Shown: positions 7,741 through 19,753, numbered from the stretch's first letter. The stretch: 41,334 bases of DNA from Bacilli bacterium (GCA_022798795.1 JAAWNF010000004.1:1-41334), one strand, 5' to 3'. The notes: generated by a model from the sequence alone, not told the origin. Numbers and translations: made by a program.

Positions 7741-10196
7741 TTATCCTCTACAACGTCTTCAGAGTCTTCCTTTGTTTCACTTTCTTCTTTATCAATAACA
7801 GCCGCTGTAGCTACTTTTTGTTCCTCTTTTAAATTTATCAAACGAACACCTTGTGCTACTCTTCCTGTTTTTGATACTTGTCCTAAAGAAATTCTAATAA
7901 TAATACCACTATCTGTTACTATCATCAAATCCTCTTCTCCATGCACAGAATGGAACGCTACAATACTGCCGTTTTTATCTGTAATATTTAATGCTTTTAC
8001 TCCTTTGCTTCCTCTATGAGTAATTCTATATTCTTCTAAGTCAGTCTGTTTTCCGTATCCTTTTTCTGTGACAATTAAAACTTGTTGATTTGCTTCTGCT
8101 ATTTCTAGTCCTACAGCAATTCCTTCATCCATTTCAATTCCTTTTACTCCTGAAGCACTACGTCCCATAATTCTAATTTCCTTTTCATCAAACCTTATCA
8201 TTCGACCATTTGATGATGCAATTAAAATTTCGTTTTCTCCAGTTGTTTTCTTTACTGAAATGAGTTCATCATCTTCTCTAAGAGAAATTGCTAATTTACC
8301 ATTTGTTCTAATGTTATCAAATTCAGAAAGGGCTGTCCTTTTTACAAGACCTTTTCTCGTACAGAATACCAAATATTTAGAAGTTTCTTCACTGCTCACT
8401 TTTAACATTACATTAATCGTATCATCTTTATCTATCGGCAATAAATTGACTATTGGTAACCCTTTTGATTGTCTACTATATAAAGGAATTTCATATCCTT
8501 TCATCCGATAAACTTTTCCTTTATTCGTAAAGAATAATAAGTAATCATGTGTTGTCATAGAAACCAAATTTTCTACAAAGTCTTCTTCATTTGTTGCCAT
8601 TCCCTTTATTCCTACGCCTCCACGATTTTGCGTTTTATAAGTTTCACTTGTCATTCTTTTTATATACCCTTTATTTGTTAAGGTTATAACAACATCCTCT
8701 ACTGGAATTAAAGATTCATCTTCTATGAAGTCTATTGCTGTCATGTCAATATTAGTACGTCTTTCATCTCCATATTTGTTTTTAATCTCTGTTAATTCTT
8801 CTTTAATAATTGCTAATACTCTTTCTGATTTTTCTAAGATATCTTTTAAATCCGCAATTGTTAATTCTAATTCTGCTAATTCAGATTCTATTTTTTCTCT
8901 TTCCAATCCAGTCAAACGTCTTAATTTCATTTCTAAAATTGCTTTCCCTTGCGTTTCACTAAGACCGAATCTCTCCATTAATTCTTTTAATGCTTCTTCA
9001 TCATTTTTTGATTTTTTCAATAATTGCACAATTTCATCTATATGGTCTAATGCAATTTTTAGTCCTTCTAAAATATGTTCTCTGGCTAATGCTTTATCCA
9101 AATCAAATTGTGTTCTTCTAATTATTACAATTCTTTGATGTTCAATATAAGTTTCTAGTATTTCTTTCAAACTTAATATTCTAGGTTCTTTATTTACTAT
9201 TGCTAGATTATTAATTCCATAAGTTGTTTGAAGTGATGTATGCTTATATAAATTATTTAAAACTACATTTGGATTAGCATCTCTTCTAATCTCTATTACA
9301 ATTCGAATTCCATCTCTGTTTGATTCATCTCGTAAATCCGTAATTCCATCTATCACTTTTTCTCTTACTAGGTCTGCTATTTTACTAATTAATACTGCTT
9401 TATTTATCATATATGGAATTTCATTTACAATAATCTGAGATTTCCCACTTTTTGTTTCATGAATTTCTGCCTTAGAACGTACTGTTATAATGCCTTTTCC
9501 TGTTTCATATGCTTTTCTTATTCCAGCATTTCCTAATATTGTTGCTCCAGTTGGAAAATCTGGTCCTTTAATATATTCCATCAGTTCTACTACTGATAAT
9601 TCAGGATTATCAATTAGTGCAATAATACCATTGATTACTTCTGTTAAATTATGTGGTGGGATATTTGTTGCCATTCCTACTGCTATTCCTGTTGCACCAT
9701 TTACCAAAAGGTTTGGGAAACGAGATGGTAATACACTTGGTTCATTTTCTTCTGCTGTGTAAGTAGGTTCAAAATCTACTGTATTTTTATTGATATCTCG
9801 TACTAATTCCATACTTAATTTTGACATTCTAGCTTCTGTATAACGTTGAGCTGCTGCTCCATCTCCATCTATGGAACCGAAATTACCATGTCCATCTACT
9901 AACATATAACGATATGAGAAATCTTGAGCCATACGTACTAATGCTTCATAAATACTTGAATCTCCATGTGGATGGAAACGTCCCATTACATCTCCAGTAA
10001 TACGTGCTGATTTTTTATGCGCTACATTTGATGTTGCTCCCAAATCGTTCATTCCATAAATTATTCTTCGTTGTACTGGTTTAAGACCATCCCTTACATC
10101 TGGTAACGCACGAGCTACAATAACACTCATTGCATAATCTAAGAAGGATTTTCTAATTTCTTTTTCAAAATGTAAATCTTTTAATATTTCTGCCAT
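7728..10196 (-). CDS. gyrA: DNA gyrase subunit A
   Basis: Breakage-reunion subunit that introduces negative supercoils together with GyrB. 822 residues, the usual length. The winged-helix/tower core includes [10 protein letters not shown], and the active tyrosine lies in [10 protein letters not shown] near residue 122. The C-terminal beta-pinwheel follows from about 500. The GyrA-box is QNRGGVG rather than the classic QRRGGKG. An acidic tail ([19 protein letters not shown]) ends the chain. ATG 10196 follows AGGGGGTGA. It lies 13 bases after gyrB in the same transcript. Confidence 0.98.
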   Translation of the reverse strand: MAEILKDLHFEKEIRKSFLDYAMSVIVARALPDVRDGLKPVQRRIIYGMNDLGATSNVAHKKSARITGDVMGRFHPHGDSSIYEALVRMAQDFSYRYMLVDGHGNFGSIDGDGAAAQRYTEARMSKLSMELVRDINKNTVDFEPTYTAEENEPSVLPSRFPNLLVNGATGIAVGMATNIPPHNLTEVINGIIALIDNPELSVVELMEYIKGPDFPTGATILGNAGIRKAYETGKGIITVRSKAEIHETKSGKSQIIVNEIPYMINKAVLISKIADLVREKVIDGITDLRDESNRDGIRIVIEIRRDANPNVVLNNLYKHTSLQTTYGINNLAIVNKEPRILSLKEILETYIEHQRIVIIRRTQFDLDKALAREHILEGLKIALDHIDEIVQLLKKSKNDEEALKELMERFGLSETQGKAILEMKLRRLTGLEREKIESELAELELTIADLKDILEKSERVLAIIKEELTEIKNKYGDERRTNIDMTAIDFIEDESLIPVEDVVITLTNKGYIKRMTSETYKTQNRGGVGIKGMATNEEDFVENLVSMTTHDYLLFFTNKGKVYRMKGYEIPLYSRQSKGLPIVNLLPIDKDDTINVMLKVSSEETSKYLVFCTRKGLVKRTALSEFDNIRTNGKLAISLREDDELISVKKTTGENEILIASSNGRMIRFDEKEIRIMGRSASGVKGIEMDEGIAVGLEIAEANQQVLIVTEKGYGKQTDLEEYRITHRGSKGVKALNITDKNGSIVAFHSVHGEEDLMIVTDSGIIIRISLGQVSKTGRVAQGVRLINLKEEQKVATAAVIDKEESETKEDSEDVVEDKPEA

Positions 10197-10209
10197 TTTA
10201 ATTCACCCC

Positions 10210-13261
<3,052 letters not shown>

Positions 13262-13337
13262 GAATTCTCCTCTTTTCCTATTTTTAAGCTCATTATCACA
13301 TTTTTTAGAAAGATATGTACTCCTATACACATCTACT

Positions 13338-13343
13338 ATTATA
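13338..13343 (-). promoter_or_regulatory. Extended -10 promoter of the recF-gyrB-gyrA operon
   Basis: Minus strand TGATATAAT is a consensus extended -10; the -35 region is AT-rich without a clear hexamer. It lies about 77 bases before the recF ATG, just beyond the terminator that follows the comK-like gene. Confidence 0.65.
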
Positions 13344-13364
13344 TCATAAATTTGATTAAAATAA

Positions 13365-13393
13365 TAAAAAATAAGCCTTAAAAGACTTATTTT
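13365..13393 (-). terminator. Terminator after the comK-like gene
   Basis: Minus strand AAATAAG-TCTTTTAAGG-CTTATTT followed by further T residues, overlapping the comK-like stop codon. It separates this gene from the recF promoter. Confidence 0.65.
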
Positions 13394-13841
13394 ATGCAAG
13401 TTTTCTTTTTCTAAGAATGGATTCTAATCTTGTTGCTCTTAAAATCTGATTTTCTAATGAACCATATGAAATTTCTAGTTCTAAAGAATTGCCATTTTTG
13501 AAGTAAATAAAAGTTGCACAATCTTTTTTTGTATAATCTTCAATATGATTTAAAGAAATCCAAATGCATTCTTTTATTCTTGGTGATGTTGTTGGAAAAA
13601 AGATTAATTCCATTGTTTCTTCTACTATAATTGGCGATTTATAATTTACTCCAATTAAGTTTTTTGTCCCCTCATGTCTTCCCATATAAGAACTTCCAAA
13701 AAATTTACAACTTTCATCAATAATCTGTGTAGATGATTGATTGACTAAAAAGCTATCTTCCAGTTCGATAATTTTTGATGTTGTTTGGTCTACTGGAACA
13801 ATTGCTACTGTGGCAGAATTAATTTCATAATTCTGTTTCAT
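13392..13841 (-). CDS. ComK-like transcription factor, C-terminally short
   Basis: Recognised as a homologue of ComK, the competence master activator of Bacillus: it shares YEINSATVAIVP, CKFFGSSYMGR with EGTK, SPIIVEE, IFFPTTSPR, CIWIS and LEISYGSLENQILRA, in the same order. The 149 residues stop about where B. subtilis ComK (192 residues) continues into the tail holding the MecA-binding FMLYPK motif, which is absent here. That suggests it is not controlled by MecA-ClpCP; this is inference. ATG 13841 follows AGGAGGGG. It lies alone between dnaN and recF, where Bacillus has yaaA, and has terminators on both sides. Confidence 0.82.
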   Translation of the reverse strand: MKQNYEINSATVAIVPVDQTTSKIIELEDSFLVNQSSTQIIDESCKFFGSSYMGRHEGTKNLIGVNYKSPIIVEETMELIFFPTTSPRIKECIWISLNHIEDYTKKDCATFIYFKNGNSLELEISYGSLENQILRATRLESILRKRKLA

Positions 13842-13951
13842 AAAATCCCCTCCTAAAGATATTCTTCTATAAAAGAACCTCTTTGTCCTATCTTATAACA
13901 CTATATTTTGTCAAATTTTGTAGAAAAAAGTCGAATTTGTTCTAAAAATAG

Positions 13952-13979
13952 CAAAAAAAAAGAAAATTTGATAATTTTC
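13952..13979 (-). terminator. Terminator after dnaN
   Basis: Minus strand GAAAATT-ATCA-AATTTTC followed by nine T. It ends dnaA-dnaN transcription before the comK-like gene. Confidence 0.75.
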
Positions 13980-13981
13980 CT

Positions 13982-15103
13982 TTAATAAGTCCTAATTGGT
14001 AATATCAATTGAATTAAGTCCTCTACTTCTGGATTCTTAATTATAATTGGTTTTATTTCCCCATTAAATAATAATTGCACATCTTCTGCATCAAATGATT
14101 TTAAAGCTTCCATCATATACTTAGAACTGAATGCAATACTGATTTCTTCCTCTTTATTTTTTATTATTTCTACTCTATCTTCTACATTTCCAATTTCTGG
14201 AATATTAGAAGATATGATTGCTACATCACTTTTTGTGGAAAGTTTAATGGTATTTTTATCTGCTTCATTTGTTAATAATGAGGCTCTATCAATTGAATTA
14301 TACAGATTTGAAAGGTTTACTTTAAAATCCATTGAAAATTCTGTTGGAATTAGTTTAGATGTATCTGGATACTGTCCATTAATTAATCTAGACATCAAAA
14401 TAATGGTATCAAATTTAAATATAATTTTATTATTAAAAATGTGTAATTCTACATCCTCTTCTTCTTCATCAAATAAACGAATTAATTCATTTAGATTTTT
14501 TGTTGGAACTATAATATTGATGTTTTCTGTTAAACTTGTGGATAACTCTATTTTCTTTTTTGCTAATCTATAAGAATCAGTTGCTGTACATTCTAAGATA
14601 TTTCCCTCTATTTTAAAGTTAATACCAGTTAAAACAGGTCTAGATTCTTGAGTTGATGTTGCGAATGAAGTTTGATTAATAATTGTTTTAAACAATTTTT
14701 TAGCTATTGTAATTGGTGTTTTATTATCTTCTAATTCTAAATCAGGAAATTCAGATGCATTATTACAATTTAATGTAAATGAAGAATTAGTTGTTGTAAT
14801 ATAGATTTTAGAATCCATTACTTCTTCTATACTGATTAAGTCATTTGGAAGTTTTCTAACAATTTCATAAATATATTTTCCAGATACAACAATATCTCCA
14901 GTAATTTCAATATTTTCAATATCTTTTTTATCAATAAATGTTTTAATAGCAATTTCATTATCTGTACTCATTAAATATAATCCATCAGAAGTTAGTTCAA
15001 ATTTAATACAATTTAAAATTGGGATTAAATTCTTACTTGATATTCCTTTTATTACATAATTTAAATGTTTTAATAATATGTTTTGTTTGATTAATAGTTT
15101 CAT
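13982..15103 (-). CDS. dnaN: DNA polymerase III beta sliding clamp
   Basis: Ring-shaped processivity clamp, 373 residues, with the three-fold repeated clamp domain. N-terminal MKLLIKQNILLKHLNYVIKG and C-terminal LILPIRTY match the family; the final residues form part of the protein-binding pocket. ATG 15103 follows AGAAGGA. It is the second gene of the dnaA-dnaN pair, separated from dnaA by a 161-base gap holding DnaA boxes. The coding region contains a DnaA box (TGTGGATAA, 14537-14545) and two TATTTCCC motifs (14054 and 14599). Confidence 0.97.
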   Translation of the reverse strand: MKLLIKQNILLKHLNYVIKGISSKNLIPILNCIKFELTSDGLYLMSTDNEIAIKTFIDKKDIENIEITGDIVVSGKYIYEIVRKLPNDLISIEEVMDSKIYITTTNSSFTLNCNNASEFPDLELEDNKTPITIAKKLFKTIINQTSFATSTQESRPVLTGINFKIEGNILECTATDSYRLAKKKIELSTSLTENINIIVPTKNLNELIRLFDEEEEDVELHIFNNKIIFKFDTIILMSRLINGQYPDTSKLIPTEFSMDFKVNLSNLYNSIDRASLLTNEADKNTIKLSTKSDVAIISSNIPEIGNVEDRVEIIKNKEEEISIAFSSKYMMEALKSFDAEDVQLLFNGEIKPIIIKNPEVEDLIQLILPIRTY

Positions 15104-15264
15104 ATAAATCCTTCTTTCTTTATTCTTATTTTTATACTTATTATTCTTATTATTGGTGTGGAATCTGTGGAAAAGTGTAAAATGCTTTACAAAATCTTAG
15201 AAAATGTAAATTTTTAAGCTGTGGATAATGAAAAATGTAAACTGATATTTTCCACACATATCCA
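15104..15264. other. oriC, dnaA-dnaN segment with DnaA boxes and AT-rich tract
   Basis: DnaA boxes: consensus TGTGGATAA at 15220-15228, near-consensus TGTGGAAAA at 15166-15174 and TTTTCCACA at 15248-15256, plus a weak TGTGGAATC at 15157-15165. Next to the boxes, 15119-15154 is a nearly pure A/T tract with three-base periodicity, a plausible unwinding element. Bacillus also has its functional unwinding region here. Confidence 0.8.
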
Positions 15265-16617
15265 TTATCTTATTTGATTTATTATCTTATTTATTTCTTT
15301 TTCCAAATTTACGTCGTTTTTAATTTCTTTTTTTATTTTGTCAACTGAATGCATAACGGTTGTATGGTCTTTTCCACCAAATTCTATTCCAATTTTAGGT
15401 AAAGATTCTTCTAATACTGTTCTACATATATACATTGCGATTTGTCTTGGAACCGCAATTTTGGCGACTCGTTTTTTGCTTTTCATTTCTTCTACTGTAA
15501 TATTATAATTACTAGCAACTAGTTGCAATACCTGCTCTACTTTGCTTTTTGATATGATACTTTTTACAAAATAGTCTTTTAATGCGTCAACAGCTAAATC
15601 TAAAGTGATATCAGAACCATTCATAATTGTTGCATAAGCGAATATTCTAGTAATGGCTCCTTCTAGCTTTCGAATGTCAGAAGTGCAATTACTAGCAATA
15701 TATTCTTTCACTTCTTGTGGAAAAGGTTTTGCCATATCATGTCCTTCTATTTTCTTATCAATGATATCCATACGAAGTTTAAAGTCAGGTGGTAGAATAT
15801 CAATGGTAAGTCCCCAGTTAAATCTCGTGCGAAGGCGTTCTTCTAATTTTTTTAAGTCATCTGGAGAACGGTCAGAGGAAATGATGATTTGTTTGTTATT
15901 GCAATGTAATTCATTAAAAGTATTAAAGAATTCTTGTTGCGTTTTACTTGCAATTTCTAAATATTGTATATCATCTATCATGAGAACATCTATTTCCCGA
16001 TATTTCTTTTTAAATTTTTCAACAGTTTCAAAGTTTGTTTCTTCATTATTTTTTCTATAAATGTTTAAAAAGTCATCAACAAATTTTTCACTTGTTACGT
16101 ATAGAACTTTTTTATGTGTCGTTTTATAAATATAGTTTCCGATAGCATGCATTAAATGTGTTTTTCCTAGTCCACTGCTTCCATATATAAAAAGTGGATT
16201 ATACATGAAGCCAGGTTGTTCTGCTACGGCAATAGAAGTGGCTTTTGCAAATTTATTACTCTCCCCTACTATAAAATTTTCAAATGTATATCTTGGGTCC
16301 AAATTTGATTCAAAAGTTGGGTCTTCATTGGCATTCGTATTGCCAGAAGCAATATTCACATTATTTTCTAAGTCTTCTTCAATAAAAAATTCAAATTTGA
16401 AATTAGAACCTGCAACTTCAGTGAATATTTCTTCAATGATATCATTGTAATTTTCTTTCAAATGTTTTTTATGTACTGGCATTGGAACCAATACTTTTGC
16501 GCTATTCCCTTTTAATTCTAACAGTTTTGTTTCTGAAAACCATGTTTCATATAACATTGGAGAAAGATTTTCCTTTATTTTCTCAAGAAACATGTTCCAG
16601 ATGGTGTCCAAATTCAT
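15265..16617 (-). CDS. dnaA: Chromosomal replication initiator DnaA
   Basis: AAA+ initiator that binds DnaA boxes and melts oriC. 450 residues from ATG 16617 (MNLDTIWNMFLEKIKE), which aligns with family N-termini and has GGGGGTG upstream. An ATG 7 codons earlier with AGGGGTG is possible. Walker A is GSSGLGKTHLMHAI, Walker B VLMIDDIQYLE, and the box-recognition helix-turn-helix has GGKDHTTVMHSV near the C-terminus. TATTTCCC occurs at 15991 inside the gene and at 16669-16676 (minus) just upstream, where it may affect the promoter. Confidence 0.98.
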   Translation of the reverse strand: MNLDTIWNMFLEKIKENLSPMLYETWFSETKLLELKGNSAKVLVPMPVHKKHLKENYNDIIEEIFTEVAGSNFKFEFFIEEDLENNVNIASGNTNANEDPTFESNLDPRYTFENFIVGESNKFAKATSIAVAEQPGFMYNPLFIYGSSGLGKTHLMHAIGNYIYKTTHKKVLYVTSEKFVDDFLNIYRKNNEETNFETVEKFKKKYREIDVLMIDDIQYLEIASKTQQEFFNTFNELHCNNKQIIISSDRSPDDLKKLEERLRTRFNWGLTIDILPPDFKLRMDIIDKKIEGHDMAKPFPQEVKEYIASNCTSDIRKLEGAITRIFAYATIMNGSDITLDLAVDALKDYFVKSIISKSKVEQVLQLVASNYNITVEEMKSKKRVAKIAVPRQIAMYICRTVLEESLPKIGIEFGGKDHTTVMHSVDKIKKEIKNDVNLEKEINKIINQIR

Positions 16618-16762
16618 GAATAGCACCCCCACTTCCATAAATACACCCCTATTTTACAATATTTTTATGGGAAATAAAAGCAAAAATCTAAAAAAGTGTG
16701 GAAAAAAAGCGAGTTTTTAAATTCCACAACTTTTTCCCCTATTTTTTCTATTGAAAACCAAT

Positions 16763-16925
16763 TATTTCCCAACTTATACACAGTACCTGTGGAAAACTCT
16801 TACACATAATATTTCCCAAGTGGATTAATTATTCACAATTATGTGGAAAAACAAACTTTAAATAGGAATTTTAGAAGAGTGAGTTGTTGAAAAATATGTT
16901 AATTATGAAAAAATCTTGGGAAATA
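16763..16925. promoter_or_regulatory. Cluster of TATTTCCCAA motifs, candidate Noc half-sites
   Basis: Three exact TATTTCCCAA decamers (16763-16772, 16810-16819 and, inverted, 16916-16925) are interleaved with DnaA boxes. TATTTCCC is one arm of the known Noc site TATTTCCCGGGAAATA. Binding by this organism's Noc is inference. Confidence 0.45.
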
Positions 16926-16948
16926 ATTGAAAAATATCCACCATATTG

Positions 16949-16977
16949 TTGACAACAAAAGTTATTTTTAGTAAGAT
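16949..16977 (+). promoter_or_regulatory. Promoter for the 201-residue membrane protein gene
   Basis: TTGACA at 16949-16954, 17-base spacer, TAAGAT at 16972-16977. Transcription would start around 16984, leaving a very short leader with GGTGAT before the ATG at 16996. Confidence 0.75.
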
Positions 16978-16995
16978 AAGCCCTGGTGATTTTTT

Positions 16996-17601
16996 ATGGA
17001 ACGAAAATTAGATGATATAGAACTAGAAGAATTTGTACATTTTCATATAGACCAAACAACTTTAATTGTTAGAACGAATTCAGAAACAATATCTTATTCA
17101 TATCCAAATTCGTTAGAGTTATTAAGAAGAATAGGGTATTTATTACATCGTTATGAAGTAGAATACAATAGAAAAGAGGAACAAACAAAAGCAGTATCTA
17201 AAGTTCCTTTAACTCCAATTCAAAAAGAATGTCAAAAGCGATTATTGATAGGTCGTAATATTGTTTTTGGAACATATTTTGTTTATATACTACTAACTAT
17301 GTTATTTCCCAATATAACTCCCTTTTTATTTAATATATTTTTGGTAATTGATGGAGCAGCATTAATAACTGGAATAAAGAATGCAAGTATAATAAGAAGT
17401 GAGGCATTAAAGCAGGAAGAAACGAAACAAAATAATCAATCACAATTAGAAAAAGGTTTTGAGTCACTAAAAGAAACTGCACTTTCTTATTTAAATAAAA
17501 TAATGAAAGATAATACAAAATTTACTGTGGAGGAAAAACATTACATAGAAGTAATAGAAAAAGGATTTCAAAAAAGAATTGGTACTTATCCACAACAATA
17601 G
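16996..17601 (+). CDS. Unknown membrane protein beside oriC
   Basis: I do not recognise this family. 201 residues: an N-terminal soluble part (1-80) with a Tyr/Arg-rich helix around 39-58, two hydrophobic segments at about 88-106 and 108-126 that look like a membrane hairpin, and a polar, helical C-terminal part (130-201) with Gln/Glu/Lys-rich sequence. It has its own sigma-70-type promoter and is divergent from dnaA, with the oriC boxes between them. A perfect DnaA box (TTATCCACA, 17586-17594) forms its last codons. The position suggests a link to origin or envelope functions, but nothing in the sequence proves it. Confidence 0.85.
   Translation: MERKLDDIELEEFVHFHIDQTTLIVRTNSETISYSYPNSLELLRRIGYLLHRYEVEYNRKEEQTKAVSKVPLTPIQKECQKRLLIGRNIVFGTYFVYILLTMLFPNITPFLFNIFLVIDGAALITGIKNASIIRSEALKQEETKQNNQSQLEKGFESLKETALSYLNKIMKDNTKFTVEEKHYIEVIEKGFQKRIGTYPQQ
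17586..17594 (+). promoter_or_regulatory. DnaA box (TTATCCACA) upstream of rpmH
   Basis: Perfect consensus, 8 bases before the -35 of the rpmH promoter. Bacillus also carries DnaA boxes between dnaA and rpmH. It may regulate rpmH or belong to the origin. Confidence 0.75.
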
Positions 17602-17602
17602 T

Positions 17603-17631
17603 TTGACAAAAAAGAGTTTTCTCTATATAAT
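17603..17631 (+). promoter_or_regulatory. Consensus promoter of rpmH
   Basis: TTGACA at 17603-17608, 17-base spacer, TATAAT at 17626-17631: a perfect sigma-70-type promoter, as fits a ribosomal protein gene. Confidence 0.92.
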
Positions 17632-17673
17632 GTTAAAAGCAACCAAAATTAGAAAAGTTCAGGAGGTGTTAAG

Positions 17674-17796
17674 ATGAAAAGAACATATCAACCAAATAGT
17701 AGAAGAAGAAGTAAAAAAATGGGTTTTTTAGCACGTATGAAAACAAAAATGATTAATAGCCGAAGAAGAAAAGGACGTAAAGTATTAGCTCATTAA
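17674..17796 (+). CDS. rpmH: Ribosomal protein L34, unusually short
   Basis: Translation gives 40 residues, [20 protein letters not shown] followed by [20 protein letters not shown]. The start and end match L34 closely, but the usual middle part (about NGRLVLARRR, total length near 44) is reduced, so roughly four residues are missing. AGGAGGTG precedes the ATG. It binds 23S rRNA in the large subunit. The rpmH-rnpA-yidC-jag order is conserved. Confidence 0.96.
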   Translation: MKRTYQPNSRRRSKKMGFLARMKTKMINSRRRKGRKVLAH

Positions 17797-17806
17797 TAAC
17801 TAGCTT

Positions 17807-17834
17807 AACACCACTGATAAGTTCAGTGGTGTTT
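17807..17834 (+). terminator. Hairpin between rpmH and rnpA
   Basis: AACACCACTGA-TAAGT-TCAGTGGTGTT, a perfect 11-bp stem followed by a short T-rich tail. It likely works as a partial terminator or processing site that lowers rnpA expression relative to rpmH. Confidence 0.8.
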
Positions 17835-17864
17835 CATTATCTTAAAGTAGGAGTAGGGAAGCTT

Positions 17865-18203
17865 ATGAAAAAAATAAATATCTTAAAGAAAAATGAAGAT
17901 TTTAATAGAATAATTGCTTCTATAAAACCATATAAATATAAAGATTATATTATATATAAGGAAAAACATAATTTTGGAATTTCTCATTTTGGAATATCCG
18001 TTGGAAAAAAAGTAGGGAACGCAGTTACTCGAAATCATATAAAAAGGCAATTAAAAAATATAATTGACCAAATTCCCTATAAAAATAACTTTAATTGTAT
18101 TATAATAGTGAGGAAAGGAATTATTGGGAAATCATTTTTAGAAATGAAAAATGATTTAACAGAAGCAATGAAACAAGTACATATATTGGAGGAAAATGAA
18201 TGA
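17865..18203 (+). CDS. rnpA: Ribonuclease P protein component
   Basis: Protein cofactor of the RNA enzyme that matures tRNA 5' ends. 112 residues from ATG 17865, preceded by AGGAGTAGGG; the longer frame would begin inside the hairpin. Family signatures are ISVGKKVGNAVTRNHIKRQL (the RNR motif and basic helix) and the C-terminal IIVRKG. The gene overlaps yidC by 4 bases. Confidence 0.95.
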   Translation: MKKINILKKNEDFNRIIASIKPYKYKDYIIYKEKHNFGISHFGISVGKKVGNAVTRNHIKRQLKNIIDQIPYKNNFNCIIIVRKGIIGKSFLEMKNDLTEAMKQVHILEENE

Positions 18204-19147
18204 AGAAAAAAAAATTAATATTAATTATGATGTTATGTGCAATCACATTATCAGCAACAGGATGTACAACACTTTTAAAAGATGAAAAAGGGAAGGCTGT
18301 TCAAAATCCTGTAACTGGCCAAAATCTTCCTAAAAACATTTTATGTAGACCAGAATCTAAAAAAACAATTGAAGTATATGAAGATAATAAAATAGAATTA
18401 AATAAGTTGCCAAAATGTTCAGAGTTTGTTCCTGCTTCAGGAGGTTATGAAGGAATCTGGACAACCATATTTGTAAAACCACTAGCATGGATAATTATTC
18501 AAATTGGTAAAATTGTAAAAAATTATGGATTAGCAGTTATTTTAATTACTTTGTTAATTCGTATGATTATGTTTCCATTAACACAAAAGTCTGCAGTGCA
18601 ATCGGAAAATTTAAAATTAGCAAAGCCAGAACTGGATAAATTAGAAAAAAAATATAAAAACCGTCAAGACCAAGAAGCTATGATGCAAAAGAGTCAAGAA
18701 ATGCTGGTTATTTATAAAAAATATAAAATTAATCCTATGGCTGGATGCCTATATGCATTTATTCAATTACCATTATTTTTGGCATTCTATGAAGCACTTA
18801 ATAGATTACCACTGATTTTTGAAGGAAGTTTCTTAGGACTTCATTTAGGAATGACTCCGTTAACAGGAATTACATCTGGAAGAATTTATTATATTATCAT
18901 TGTTATATTAGTTGGTTTGGTAACATATTACTCATTTAAATTGAATAGTGGTGCGAGTATGAGTGAAGACCAAGCAAAACAAATGAAGATGATGACAAAT
19001 ATTATGACAGGTGTCATTACATTAAGTTCATTAACAATATCAAGTGCAATTGGGTTATATTGGATTACCAATAGTGGATTTACAATTGTACAAAACTTAA
19101 TTGTAAAAAGGAGAAAAAATAATGGAAAAGATAGTAATAGAAGATAA
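18200..19147 (+). CDS. yidC: Membrane protein insertase YidC/SpoIIIJ (lipoprotein form)
   Basis: Inserts proteins into the cytoplasmic membrane alone or with SecYEG. 315 residues. A lipoprotein signal peptide ends in the lipobox SATGC with C22 as the lipidated cysteine, as in Gram-positive YidC1. The 60I/YidC core follows, with the key arginine in LLIRMIMFPLTQKS, a cytoplasmic coiled-coil hairpin at about 140-175 and the remaining TM helices (PLFLAFYEAL, IGLYWITNSGF). The basic tail ends KRRKNNGKDSNRR and overlaps jag by 26 bases. Confidence 0.96.
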   Translation: MKKKKLILIMMLCAITLSATGCTTLLKDEKGKAVQNPVTGQNLPKNILCRPESKKTIEVYEDNKIELNKLPKCSEFVPASGGYEGIWTTIFVKPLAWIIIQIGKIVKNYGLAVILITLLIRMIMFPLTQKSAVQSENLKLAKPELDKLEKKYKNRQDQEAMMQKSQEMLVIYKKYKINPMAGCLYAFIQLPLFLAFYEALNRLPLIFEGSFLGLHLGMTPLTGITSGRIYYIIIVILVGLVTYYSFKLNSGASMSEDQAKQMKMMTNIMTGVITLSSLTISSAIGLYWITNSGFTIVQNLIVKRRKNNGKDSNRR

Positions 19148-19727
19148 AGAAAAAGAGAATGCTTATAAAAAAATAGAAGAATTTGCTTCTTTAGCAGATT
19201 TATATTATAGAGAAACGATTGAAGAGGGGAAACTATTCAAAAGTGGAAAATGTAAAATAGAAGCGATTAAAAAAGAAGATGTAAAACAATATATAAAAGA
19301 ATTTTTAAGTAAAATAGGGGAATTAATGCAAATAGAACTTCATTCAGAAATTAGAATGGACGAAGATGTGATAAACGTGAGTATTATTTCTGACAATAGT
19401 CCTATTTTAATAGGAAAAGAAGGAAAGAACTTAGATGCATTACAAACTTTATTAAGACAAACTATAAAGAATCAAACAGATATGTTAATAAAAATAAATT
19501 TAGATGCCTCTGATTACAAATTAAAAAAACAGAAACGTTTAGAAAGAGAAATAAAAAATATAGCACGTGAAGTATTAAAAACTAGAATAGATGCCAAATT
19601 AGACCCAATGAACGCTTTTGATAGAAGGATTGTCCATTCTGTTATTAGTACTTATGATAATTTAGAGACAGAAAGTTTAGGAGAGGCTCCAAATCGTTAT
19701 GTCACAATTAAATATAAAGAAAATTAG
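19122..19727 (+). CDS. jag: RNA-binding protein KhpB/Jag
   Basis: RNA-binding protein that with KhpA affects cell elongation and division in Gram-positives. 201 residues with a central type II KH domain (ILIGKEGKNLDALQ) and a C-terminal R3H domain (FDRRIVHSVI with the Arg-x3-His pair, then EAPNRYVTIKYK). The N-terminal Jag_N domain is divergent and lacks its usual GFLGIG-type motif. The gene starts within the end of yidC, so the two are probably coupled. Confidence 0.92.
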   Translation: MEKIVIEDKEKENAYKKIEEFASLADLYYRETIEEGKLFKSGKCKIEAIKKEDVKQYIKEFLSKIGELMQIELHSEIRMDEDVINVSIISDNSPILIGKEGKNLDALQTLLRQTIKNQTDMLIKINLDASDYKLKKQKRLEREIKNIAREVLKTRIDAKLDPMNAFDRRIVHSVISTYDNLETESLGEAPNRYVTIKYKEN

Positions 19728-19750
19728 AGACCACAAAGGTTTCTTTTTTT
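19727..19750 (+). terminator. Terminator after jag
   Basis: GAGACC-ACAAA-GGTTTC (one or two G-U pairs) followed by seven T, right at the stop codon. Confidence 0.65.
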
Positions 19751-19753
19751 GAA

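Larger units (their letters stand above)
16618..16995. other. oriC, upstream segment (378 bases without a gene)
   Basis: Gap between divergent dnaA and the 201-residue gene. DnaA boxes: TTATACACA 16774-16782, TTATTCACA 16829-16837, and TGTGGAAAA at 16697-16705, 16788-16796 and 16842-16850. Four TATTTCCC motifs: 16669-16676 (minus), 16763-16770, 16810-16817 and 16918-16925 (minus). The rightward promoter is near the end. Composition is strongly AT-rich. The clustering of boxes and the switch of gene orientation support an origin. Confidence 0.88.

Noticed and set aside
8260-9762. Several plus-strand open frames opposite gyrA
   Set aside because: They are shadows of the gyrA coding sequence without start signals or homology.
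15119-15154. Three-base periodic A/T tract as a DnaA-trio element
   Set aside because: Read away from the adjacent boxes, neither strand gives the 3'-[G/A]A[T/A]-5' register of known trios, so I keep it only as a possible unwinding tract.
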